Source: Fredinandcohnia aciditolerans
GTDB lineage: Bacteria > Bacillota > Bacilli > Bacillales > Bacillaceae_L
Direction: 5' to 3'
Length of the DNA stretch: 33,933 nt
Assembly (NCBI GenBank): GCA_003640645.1
Contig: QGHH01000039.1
Span: 4,934-38,866 of the forward strand
Positions 7,834 to 15,750 of the stretch are shown piece by piece. How positions within the stretch are numbered: position 1 is the stretch's first letter; each line of letters opens with the position of its first letter. The position numbers and the translations under genes are program-made. Under the pieces are notes generated by a model. That model was given only the letters and a program-made list of their open reading frames with translations, was not told the origin of the DNA and did not search any database.

Positions 7834-9309
7834 TTATGATGATGTGAGAGATTTAATTAGATGATCTAAACAACTTTTTGGTTTCTTTCCAACAATTAGA
7901 TTAATGCCATCGGTATAACCCTCTTCACGCCCACCTAATTCTTCAATTAGTTTGTTACGCCAATACTTAAGCTTATCAGTGTATTCATTGTTTATGGCTA
8001 AATTTTTACATTCATTCGGATCTTCTATTAAATCAAATAACTGCTCTTCTCCAGTTTGACTATACCAAATGTATTTTTCCTTACCATTCGTTAGGTAATG
8101 ATGTGATAAAGAACCATAAGCATGCTCACCATGAATATGCGTTCTCAAATTAGTGGAAGGTTCCTCACACGCTTGTAACACACTTTTTCCGTCTACACTT
8201 TCAGGTATCTTAACACCAGCCACATCTAGAAGAGTTGGCATAATATCCCTTATTTCGACAACCTGATTTTTGGTACTATTTTGCTTTAATTTTAATTTAT
8301 TCCCCGGGTCTGAAAGAATAAATGGAACTTTGGCGCTTCCCTCATAAGGAAGTGCTTTGCGATAATAATTGTGGTCTCCTAATAACTCCCCATGATCAGA
8401 AGCGAATAGGATAACTGTATCTTGTAAAACACCATACTCAGCCATGGCATTTAGAAATCTCCCAATTTGAAAATCAATATGTGTAATAAGAGCATAATAA
8501 GCTGCTTGTGCCCTCTTATATCTATTCTTGGGAACATTACCTTTTAAAGTTGTTGGATTATAACCATCTCTTTGAACATCATCTATATCAACCCATTCAC
8601 CAACAACAGGATCAGGAAGATCCAGATCTTTGTACATATCAAAAAACACTTGTGGTGGATCAAAAGGAGGGTGTGGCCTAACAAATGACATGTTTAAAAA
8701 AAATGGTTTTGTTGTGTCCCTTCTCCTCAAGAAATCAATCGACTGAGAAACCACCCAATTAGTTGGATGTAATTCTTCAGCAAGATGCCATGGCCTAGCA
8801 ACTGTTGAGGCATTACAATCCAATCCTAAATCAATTAAATCTACCTGAGAGCCTGCTCGTTCTCTTAACCAAGGTAAATAGTCATCTCCAGTTAAATTGA
8901 ATGACTCCGACTCAAAATTCTGATATTTAAATCGATTATAATGTAAATACCCGTCATGCAACACAACATTGTGAAACCCACAAAGATTTCTCGCAGGATA
9001 AACATGCATCTTTCCAACACATTGTGTATGATATCCATTTTTCGCTAATTCTCCAGGAAGTGTATGTTCATATTGCCAAGGAACCCGTTCTTGGTAACCT
9101 ACTCTACCGGTTGAGGTTTGAGACATTCCTGTTAGCAACGAGGCTCTAGCAGGAACACAAGTCGGTGTAGCTGAGTAGGCATTTTTAAAAATTACTCCGT
9201 TTCTTGCTAGTTGATCAATATTCGGTGTATCAACAACTGGATGATTCAAAATACTTAAGCAATCGCCTCGCATTTGGTCAACCATAATCAATAGGATATT
9301 AGGTTTCAT
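7834..9309 (-). CDS. Sulfatase (formylglycine-dependent, alkaline phosphatase fold)
   Basis: Hydrolyses sulfate esters, here probably on imported oligosaccharides, since the 491-residue protein has no signal peptide. The N-terminal NILLIMVDQMRGD supplies a metal-binding Asp. The signature CVPARASLLTG places Cys51 for conversion to formylglycine. A later FASDHGELLGDH supplies further metal ligands. Sulfatase subfamily and sulfate position cannot be assigned by eye. ATG 9309 has GGAGG close upstream. The gene is separated from gntR by a terminator, so it needs its own promoter or read-through. No formylglycine-generating enzyme or radical-SAM maturase is in the window. It is not closely similar to the sulfatase at 10300-11811 outside the motifs, suggesting a different linkage. 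Confidence 0.92.
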   Translation of the reverse strand: MKPNILLIMVDQMRGDCLSILNHPVVDTPNIDQLARNGVIFKNAYSATPTCVPARASLLTGMSQTSTGRVGYQERVPWQYEHTLPGELAKNGYHTQCVGKMHVYPARNLCGFHNVVLHDGYLHYNRFKYQNFESESFNLTGDDYLPWLRERAGSQVDLIDLGLDCNASTVARPWHLAEELHPTNWVVSQSIDFLRRRDTTKPFFLNMSFVRPHPPFDPPQVFFDMYKDLDLPDPVVGEWVDIDDVQRDGYNPTTLKGNVPKNRYKRAQAAYYALITHIDFQIGRFLNAMAEYGVLQDTVILFASDHGELLGDHNYYRKALPYEGSAKVPFILSDPGNKLKLKQNSTKNQVVEIRDIMPTLLDVAGVKIPESVDGKSVLQACEEPSTNLRTHIHGEHAYGSLSHHYLTNGKEKYIWYSQTGEEQLFDLIEDPNECKNLAINNEYTDKLKYWRNKLIEELGGREEGYTDGINLIVGKKPKSCLDHLIKSLTSS

Positions 9310-9394
9310 CTTTTATCCTCCAAAATAGCTTTCGTTATTACCGCTTCTATAATTACCCCTAATCCAAAAGGGTGGGTTGTTGGTATGAGTAGTC

Positions 9395-9432
9395 TAAAAA
9401 AAAACTCATAGTTCGAATTTTTTCTATGAGTT
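9395..9432 (-). terminator. Intrinsic terminator after gntR
   Basis: Arms AACTCATAG and CTATGAGTT (9 bp) around a 12-nt loop, followed on the minus strand by a run of T. It is just behind the GntR gene and upstream of the distal sulfatase. Confidence 0.82.
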
Positions 9433-9445
9433 CTTCCTGCATACT

Positions 9446-10177
9446 CTAAGTTAACTCAGTATAAAAACGGCATCTATCTCCAGGAATGATGGATTTACAA
9501 AATTCAACTGGTTTACCAGACAAATCATAGGCCACACGTTCTAATAGTAATGCCGGTAGACCTTCCTTAATTTTAAAATAAGCACTTTCATAATCACGAA
9601 TTAAGACAGGCTCAAATGCCTCCTTTGCTTTTGTCACTCGAATATTAAATTTCTCTTCAAGCAAATCATAAAGCGAAACTTTACCAATATCCTTTAGGCA
9701 TTCCATATCAGTAACTAGACTCTTAGGAATATATGATGATTCTAATATAAACGGTTTATCATTTGCACATCGAAGACGCTTTATTTCAACTACTTTTTCC
9801 GTTTTTGCTATTTGTAGAGCTTCTCTCACCTTTAGCTTAGGCTCTACAACATCAATTCCAAGGATAATATCCTTCGGATTCATTCCTTTTTCTCTTAATA
9901 CTTTACTGAAGCTATAAAATCCAGTTAAAGATTGCTCTAGCTTTGGTCTTGCAATAAATGTCCCTTTCCCTTGAGTTCGATACAAAATTCCCTCCTGTAC
10001 TAACTCTTCAATTGCTTTCCTTGCAGTATTTCGGCTAATATCAAATTGTTCCATCAATTGATTTTCAGAAGGAATTTTATCTCCTACCTTCCACATCCCA
10101 CTATCAATTGATTCTTTTATTTTTTCTTTTAATTGATGGTAAAGGGGAATAAAACTTTCATGCTGCAAACGGTCCAT
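9446..10177 (-). CDS. GntR/HutC family transcriptional regulator (UTRA domain)
   Basis: 243-residue repressor-type regulator. The winged helix-turn-helix (residues ~8-78) has the family pattern PLYHQLKEKIKESIDSGMWK, then GDKIPSENQLMEQFDISRNT and YRTQGKGTFIA. The C-terminal UTRA ligand domain (~97-237) is typical of the HutC branch, which often binds sugar phosphates or related acids. ATG 10177 has AGGAGG upstream but at a long 13-nt spacing. It lies between the two sulfatase genes, and its ligand is probably an intermediate of this pathway (inference). An imperfect inverted repeat just upstream (10215-10235) could be its operator. Confidence 0.92.
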   Translation of the reverse strand: MDRLQHESFIPLYHQLKEKIKESIDSGMWKVGDKIPSENQLMEQFDISRNTARKAIEELVQEGILYRTQGKGTFIARPKLEQSLTGFYSFSKVLREKGMNPKDIILGIDVVEPKLKVREALQIAKTEKVVEIKRLRCANDKPFILESSYIPKSLVTDMECLKDIGKVSLYDLLEEKFNIRVTKAKEAFEPVLIRDYESAYFKIKEGLPALLLERVAYDLSGKPVEFCKSIIPGDRCRFYTELT

Positions 10178-10214
10178 TCTATTTAATCTGCCTCCTAATA
10201 ATTATATATATAAC

Positions 10215-10235
10215 TATACCTTATATTAGGATATA
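10215..10235. promoter_or_regulatory. Possible GntR operator
   Basis: Imperfect 21-bp inverted repeat beginning TATACCTTA and ending AGGATATA (14 of 21 positions symmetric), 38 bp upstream of the gntR start. The base composition is very A/T rich, so chance symmetry is possible. Confidence 0.3.
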
Positions 10236-10299
10236 CTAGAAAATATTTCATCTATTATTCAATACATGAAGTCATTTATCCTACGAGATACTTATTTTT

Positions 10300-11811
10300 T
10301 TAAGCTCCAGTAATTCTTGGCATTGACATAGATTCCTTGCCTAACTCTGCCCAAATATACTTGAATAGGAGCTTTTCCCTGAGTTCTCGATATTCTACAT
10401 GTTCCCATAAATTACATAATTCATTTGGGTCTTCTAGTAAATCATATAGCTCCCCATAATAGTTATTATAATAAACCGTTAATTTGTAACGTTCATCGAC
10501 ATATGTTTTTAGATGTACCATAGTTGGTTGTGTTCTATACTCACATATGATGTGGTCTCTACATTTTTCCTTCATACCAAACCAGACATCGCTCTGATTT
10601 ATTCCTGTCATTTGATGCGGTATAGGTATATCGGTTAAACCTAAAAAAGTAGGGGCTAAATCAACTAATGATACCATTGCATTATTTACCACCCCTTTTG
10701 GTACCTTTCCAGGGTAACGCACAATAAATGGAATCTTTATTAGATCCTCATAATGGAATGCACCCTTATCATGGAGACCATGCTGACCAAAAAAATGACC
10801 ATGATCTGATGTAAATACAACAATAGTGTTATTAGCCATTCCTAATTCATCTAACTTATCAAGTATCTTACCGATATACTTATCCATCATGCTAATCATT
10901 CCATAGTATACCGCCATATTTCTTTTTGCTTCTGCCTTCGTAACGAAAGTGTGTGATCGAAATCCAATATTCCCAATACCTGTTTCAACATACCTCGAAA
11001 AGTCCGGATTTTCCTCTTGTGTCATTTGAAAATGAGGTGGATTATTCTTATGTTCACCCGGGACTATTTCTGGTAATGTCAACTTTTCCGAATTATACAT
11101 GTTATCCCATGGTTCAGGAACAAGATATGGTGGGTGAGGATCGAAAAAGCTTGCCCATAAAAAGAAATTTTCGTCTTGCTCATGATATTGACTTAGTAAA
11201 TGGTTAGTCCTTTCGGCAATCCATGAATTATAGTGATATTCCTCTGGTATATCCCATTTGTATGAAATGGTAGGGTCCATATTTCCTGTTGGTGGTAAAT
11301 AAAAGTCTCTCCAGTTTTTACAGCCCTTTTCTTCTAACCATAGAGCATAATGCTGTCCGACATGTGCTTCATTCGTATGATTTCGAGCTAGTTCAATATG
11401 TTCAAAGCCATAAAAGGGACCGTTATATTCTTTCCAAAAATCTAAGTCCTGCAATACGGGATAAGACTCAAAAGAAGAATATTCTTCAGTTGATTTAAGT
11501 GGTTGAAAATGAGCTTTTCCTATTAAGGCAGTTCGATAATTACTCTCCTGAAAATAATCTCCTACCGTCGGAACCTCTTCAGACAATTTTGTACCTAAAG
11601 CCCAAGCACCGTGCTGACTCGGATATAATCCAGTAATCATCGATGAACGGCTAGGGGTACAAGTAGGGTTCGGGCAATAGGCGCGATTAAATACTGTTCC
11701 TTCTTTGACCAACCTATCCAGGTTCGGAGTTGTAATTTCACTATTAAAAGCACCGATTGTATTATAATGCTGTTGGTCACTTGTAATTAGCAATATATTA
11801 GGCTTTGACAC
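10300..11811 (-). CDS. Sulfatase (formylglycine-dependent)
   Basis: 503-residue cytoplasmic sulfatase without signal peptide. The N-terminal NILLITSDQQHYNTIG supplies the first metal Asp. The canonical signature CTPSRSSMITG places Cys51 for formylglycine formation. FTSDHGHFFGQHG carries the second metal cluster. The C-terminal part (GELYDLLEDPNELCNLW) is the usual family sub-domain. The start is GTG at 11811 with AAAGGAG at 8 nt. It follows the GH35 gene by 58 nt in the same direction, so it is probably cotranscribed with it. Its substrate is inferred to be a sulfated oligosaccharide that also carries beta-galactose. Confidence 0.94.
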   Translation of the reverse strand: MSKPNILLITSDQQHYNTIGAFNSEITTPNLDRLVKEGTVFNRAYCPNPTCTPSRSSMITGLYPSQHGAWALGTKLSEEVPTVGDYFQESNYRTALIGKAHFQPLKSTEEYSSFESYPVLQDLDFWKEYNGPFYGFEHIELARNHTNEAHVGQHYALWLEEKGCKNWRDFYLPPTGNMDPTISYKWDIPEEYHYNSWIAERTNHLLSQYHEQDENFFLWASFFDPHPPYLVPEPWDNMYNSEKLTLPEIVPGEHKNNPPHFQMTQEENPDFSRYVETGIGNIGFRSHTFVTKAEAKRNMAVYYGMISMMDKYIGKILDKLDELGMANNTIVVFTSDHGHFFGQHGLHDKGAFHYEDLIKIPFIVRYPGKVPKGVVNNAMVSLVDLAPTFLGLTDIPIPHQMTGINQSDVWFGMKEKCRDHIICEYRTQPTMVHLKTYVDERYKLTVYYNNYYGELYDLLEDPNELCNLWEHVEYRELREKLLFKYIWAELGKESMSMPRITGA

Positions 11812-11869
11812 AATATCAACTCCTTTTGTAACTTAAATGATTACTATTCAGTTAAAAGCTTAGAAATAA

Positions 11870-13618
11870 TTAACTAAGTTTTGGTTGGTCAGAGAAAGTA
11901 ACCACACGATTTTTAGTTCCATGTAACTCGAACAAAATAATCTCATTTTCCCCTTCTTTTAACAGCGGTGCCGGAACATAGAGTGTTTTTTGCGGACCAA
12001 TCTCCCAGTACCTTCCAAGGTTGAAACCGTTAATATAAGCAACACCCTTTGTCCATCCTTCAGTATTTATAAAGGTATCTGAAACTTCATTAATATGAAG
12101 TGTTCCTTTATAAAATGCAGGAACTTCAGAATAAACTTCATAATCCGTATCAAATGTAAGGCCAGTTAAATCATTTAATGGAAGTGAATGAATTGTCCAA
12201 TGATATAAAAATTGAGCACCCAATCGAACTCCCTCAGTTATCCCCTTGTAATCTTTTAATTTGGGGCCATAGTTGATCCTCCCCATATTCTCTACTAATA
12301 TACTTAAAGTAGCGCCTCCATCAGGTATACTTAAGAGTATTTCGGGTTCTTCATTCCAGCGCTCAATTACGCCCTTATATTCACCATCTAAATAGATTAA
12401 TGCCCTATCATGTACGTCTTGTAAATTTAATTTTGTCTCAGGTCTAGGACCAGAAACATGAGTAGTATATAAAATAAACCCATAATCTTGTCCAATTTCT
12501 TCCATAGTTTCAGGACACGTTTTCGATATTGGGCTGGACAGTTGCGGTAGCCCATCAAATAACCGTTTTTGCTGAGTTAAGTGAACTTCTCCATATGCTT
12601 TCTTTTTTATAGGTTCTGGTAAGTTAAGTGGTTCTAAGTTAACATATTTAGAGATAACCTCTCGAACCTTAAAGAATTTATCAGTTGGAGTTCCTGATTC
12701 ATCGATTAGTACATCATAGTCATAACTCGTAATTGTTGGTTCGTACCCTTTCCCATGGTTAGCCCCATTAAAAAAGCCAAAGTTTGTTCCACCGTGGAAC
12801 ATGTAAAAGTTTACGGATGCATTCATTCCTAGCATTCTATCTAATACATCTGCAACATCATCTGCATTTCTTGTATGATGTTCCTCTCCCCAATGGTCAA
12901 ACCACCCGTTCCAAAACTCCATGCACACTTTGGGGGCATTAGGTTGATATTCCTCTAATTTCGCAAATGACTCTTCAGGTCTTGAGCCAAAATTTGCCGT
13001 TTCTAATACCCCAGGAATCATACCACCTTGAAACATGAAATCAGTCGGTCCATCTGAAGTAAACAAGAGTACATCCATCCCCCTAGATACCATTCCATCA
13101 CGCAGATACTCTAAATATTTGGTATCGTTGCCGTAGCTGCCATACTCGTTTTCAATTTGCATTGCAATTATAGGTCCTCCATTTGTGCATAGTAGAGGCT
13201 TGAATTTTGGTAATAAAACATCATAATATTCATCAACTCTTTTTAAAAAGGGGGCATGATAACAGCGAAGCCTCATTCCCTGATCCTTCAACAGCCAAGA
13301 AGGCAATCCTCCAAACTCCCATTCTGCACAAATATAAGGACTTGGGCGAATTATAACGTATAATCCAATTTCAGCTGCAGTCTCTATAAATTTTACAATA
13401 TCAGCCTGACCTTCAAATTGAAATTCACCAGGCTTTGGTTCATGAAAGTTCCAAGGCACATAGGTTTCTACAGTATTAAATCCACAGGCTTTCAACTTAA
13501 GCAATCGATCCTTCCAATACTCAGGCACGACACGAAAATAATGAATAGCTCCTGAAATAATCTGAATTGGTTCCCCATTAATCATAAATTGTTCATTCTC
13601 AGTAGTTAAAACAGACAT
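11870..13618 (-). CDS. GH35 beta-galactosidase
   Basis: 582-residue glycoside hydrolase family 35 enzyme that releases terminal beta-linked galactose from the non-reducing end. The (beta/alpha)8 barrel is evident from SGAIHYFRVVPEYWKDRL, CGFNTVETYVPWNFHEP, RPSPYICAEWEFGGLP and MQIENEYGSYG. Glu158 is the expected acid/base, and Glu234 in CMEFWNGWFDHWG the expected nucleophile. The C-terminal jelly-roll part ends with KGVAYINGFNLGRYWEIGPQ, typical of the family. There is no signal peptide, so it acts in the cytoplasm on imported oligosaccharides. It lies between the DUF624 gene and a sulfatase gene with short gaps, suggesting one operon. Confidence 0.95.
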   Translation of the reverse strand: MSVLTTENEQFMINGEPIQIISGAIHYFRVVPEYWKDRLLKLKACGFNTVETYVPWNFHEPKPGEFQFEGQADIVKFIETAAEIGLYVIIRPSPYICAEWEFGGLPSWLLKDQGMRLRCYHAPFLKRVDEYYDVLLPKFKPLLCTNGGPIIAMQIENEYGSYGNDTKYLEYLRDGMVSRGMDVLLFTSDGPTDFMFQGGMIPGVLETANFGSRPEESFAKLEEYQPNAPKVCMEFWNGWFDHWGEEHHTRNADDVADVLDRMLGMNASVNFYMFHGGTNFGFFNGANHGKGYEPTITSYDYDVLIDESGTPTDKFFKVREVISKYVNLEPLNLPEPIKKKAYGEVHLTQQKRLFDGLPQLSSPISKTCPETMEEIGQDYGFILYTTHVSGPRPETKLNLQDVHDRALIYLDGEYKGVIERWNEEPEILLSIPDGGATLSILVENMGRINYGPKLKDYKGITEGVRLGAQFLYHWTIHSLPLNDLTGLTFDTDYEVYSEVPAFYKGTLHINEVSDTFINTEGWTKGVAYINGFNLGRYWEIGPQKTLYVPAPLLKEGENEIILFELHGTKNRVVTFSDQPKLS

Positions 13619-13663
13619 TATAACCCTCCACTCTATTTTTCCAACTCTGGCGATTCAACTTAA

Positions 13664-14356
13664 TTAAGCATCAACACTTCCATACTTCTGTCCCATGTTT
13701 GAAAAGTTTTCACTAATAGATTCTTCGCTTTCTCTTCTACGCTCAATGCGTTCAAATAGTTTTAATGATAACACCATTATTAGATAAGCCGGGAGGCTCA
13801 TGCTAAAGAACGGCAGTAATCCTGGAATCCAAAAAAATAATCTGGATACTATGTAAACGATTAATGCTACTAAAATTGTATGAACTGGATAAGAAATACC
13901 TATCATTAGAGAGTATGTAAAATATCGAGAGAGTTTAAGATTGTAATGAACAAAAACTGGAACAATATATATCAAAATAGTAATAAAGAGTAGACTACAC
14001 AAAATCACCCCAATAAATAGGCAAATTGCTAAAATCCCTTCGGCATATTTCATAATGGATAAGTTTACGTACAATGCATAACCCATTAGAGAAAGCAAAA
14101 ATCCTATCAGATTGGATTTCCAGAATTCATTCCGAAACGTCTTCCAAAACTCCTTAAATAAAGAAAAATTTTCTTCCCTCTTCATAACCCATTTACGAGT
14201 AGTTGCAAATAAGGCCATAGTTGCTGGCATAATGCCAACAACCAGTAAACCTACAAACGAAAAGAAAATCCATAATAACTGAAGTTGTAAAAGCTTCATG
14301 ATAAATTCAGAAGTTTTATAAAATCTCCCTACTATTCCATCCATCTCCACGGCCAT
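13664..14356 (-). CDS. YesL-like DUF624 membrane protein
   Basis: 230-residue membrane protein with about five hydrophobic segments. The N-terminus DGIVGRFYKTSEFIMKL and the motif LLVVGIMPATMALFATTRKW are hallmarks of the DUF624/YesL family. These proteins are regularly encoded in Gram-positive polysaccharide loci next to LplA/B/C-type transporters, for example the rhamnogalacturonan locus of B. subtilis. Their biochemical role is not established; an accessory role in transport is often suspected. The exact start is uncertain: ATG 14356, an in-frame GTG two codons on and another ATG at codon 5 all lie close to AAAGGAAAG. Confidence 0.85.
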   Translation of the reverse strand: MAVEMDGIVGRFYKTSEFIMKLLQLQLLWIFFSFVGLLVVGIMPATMALFATTRKWVMKREENFSLFKEFWKTFRNEFWKSNLIGFLLSLMGYALYVNLSIMKYAEGILAICLFIGVILCSLLFITILIYIVPVFVHYNLKLSRYFTYSLMIGISYPVHTILVALIVYIVSRLFFWIPGLLPFFSMSLPAYLIMVLSLKLFERIERRRESEESISENFSNMGQKYGSVDA

Positions 14357-14418
14357 CTTTCCTTTCCAGCTAAAGAATAGGCAGATTAGATGTCTCCATC
14401 TTTCAACCTAACGAACTA

Positions 14419-15567
14419 TTAAATAGTAATCGTTGATTCTTTACTTATCTCAACAACTTTACCACCCGAACGAATTGATTCTGTTGCGGCACATCCTACA
14501 GCGACACTCATTCTACCAGCGAAAGGCGTCGTTAATGGTTGCTTATTATTTAACACTAGTTCAATAAAATCCTTGCAAATTTTCGGGTCAGCCCCTCCGT
14601 GACTTCCTTGCTCTTTTTTCATATCATACGTAACATTACTGTATTCATGCCAAGAACCGGATTTACGAGTTTTAACGTAAACCTTTCCTCCGACATCATC
14701 ATTCTCGACTCTACCTTTTGTACCAATAAAGGTATAATTCCTTGAATAATCTGGAGTAAAATGACACTGTAAATACGATGCTTTAATTCCGCCCTCTAGT
14801 TCCATAATTAACATATTATTATCTTCCACATCAATTTCTTTTCTGAATGCACACTGTGTTAACGTATGTAAGCTAGCCTCGGGGCAAGTATCTTTTTCAG
14901 TACATGTTGGACACGTTAAATGATTAGGCTTATCTCCCCCATAATAATCAAGCCCTCCCATTGCAGAGACTTTTTTCGTATACTTACCAGTAATCCAATG
15001 AATAACATCTAAATCATGTGAACCCTTTTGTAGTAATAGTGATGTCGTATTTTGAGATGTTCCATGCCAATCATGATAGTAATAGTATCCACCCAAGCCA
15101 ACAAAGTGTCTGACCCAGACTGCCTTTAATTCACCAATTACACCAGAATCAACGATACCTTTCATTGTCTGATACATACTCATATATCGCATATTGAAGC
15201 CAACCATTAAATGTTTCCCACATTTTTTTGCAGTTTCAATTATTCGATCACAACCCTCTACTGTTATTGCTAGTGGCTTTTCGCAATAAACATGTTTTCC
15301 CGCTTCAAGAGCTGCGATAGCATGTTCTTCATGTAAGTAATCTGGAGATAAAACGACGATAGCATCAATATCGTCACGTTTGATTAGTTCTTTATAATCT
15401 GTTGTAATATATGCACTTTCATTTATTTTTTCTTGAAAAGCTTTTAACTTTTCAAATGAAATATCCGCTGCGCCAACTACTACAGATTTTCCATTTGGAT
15501 TGTGAAAATACTTTGCAATTCCACTTCTAAGTCCTGCACCTATAATACCAATTCTGACTTGTTCCAT
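14419..15567 (-). CDS. Gfo/Idh/MocA family NAD(P)-dependent oxidoreductase with Cys cluster
   Basis: 382-residue Rossmann oxidoreductase. The dinucleotide motif GIIGAGLRSG is at residues 7-16 and the family EKP motif (YCEKPLAIT) at 96-98. The C-terminal half is the usual alpha/beta substrate domain. These enzymes oxidise or reduce sugars and cyclitols, and some use a redox step for glycoside cleavage; the substrate here is unknown. A cysteine-rich insert (Cys219, Cys222, Cys228 and Cys239, pattern CPTCTEKDTCP then TQC) could bind a metal. The longer ORF reaches 15672, but ATG 15567 has GGGAG at 9 nt and the longer form would run into the operator/promoter at 15652-15680. Confidence 0.9.
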   Translation of the reverse strand: MEQVRIGIIGAGLRSGIAKYFHNPNGKSVVVGAADISFEKLKAFQEKINESAYITTDYKELIKRDDIDAIVVLSPDYLHEEHAIAALEAGKHVYCEKPLAITVEGCDRIIETAKKCGKHLMVGFNMRYMSMYQTMKGIVDSGVIGELKAVWVRHFVGLGGYYYYHDWHGTSQNTTSLLLQKGSHDLDVIHWITGKYTKKVSAMGGLDYYGGDKPNHLTCPTCTEKDTCPEASLHTLTQCAFRKEIDVEDNNMLIMELEGGIKASYLQCHFTPDYSRNYTFIGTKGRVENDDVGGKVYVKTRKSGSWHEYSNVTYDMKKEQGSHGGADPKICKDFIELVLNNKQPLTTPFAGRMSVAVGCAATESIRSGGKVVEISKESTITI

Positions 15568-15651
15568 TTGCATTCTCTCCCTAACTATGAGTATTGGAAA
15601 TCGTATAATTCTTTGTGACATATAACCTGAAATAAAAATCTTTTTCCTCAA

Positions 15652-15680
15652 ATTATCCAAACGTTTTCCCAATAATTAAA
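15652..15680 (-). promoter_or_regulatory. Candidate promoter with embedded LacI-type operator, upstream of the oxidoreductase
   Basis: The 16-mer TATCCAAACGTTTTCC (plus strand, 15654-15669) is identical to one at 19308-19323. It has the AAACGTTT core with central CG typical of LacI-family operators. On the minus strand its edge overlaps a -10 box GATAAT (15657-15652); a weak -35 TTTAAT lies 17 bp upstream. This would start the oxidoreductase, DUF624, GH35 and sulfatase transcript about 85 nt before its first codon. Confidence 0.6.
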
Positions 15681-15711
15681 TAAGTTTTCTTATGAATAGA
15701 TTTATATAATG

Positions 15712-15745
15712 ACATTCCCCCAATTTAAAGTCATCGGGGGAATGT
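15712..15745 (-). terminator. Stable hairpin between the binding-protein and oxidoreductase regions
   Basis: Perfect 10-bp stem ACATTCCCCC/GGGGGAATGT with a 14-nt loop, placed right after the solute-binding protein stop codon. No T tract follows on the minus strand. It may be a weak terminator or a 3' stabilising hairpin that favours high levels of the binding-protein mRNA. Confidence 0.6.
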
Positions 15746-15750
15746 ACATA

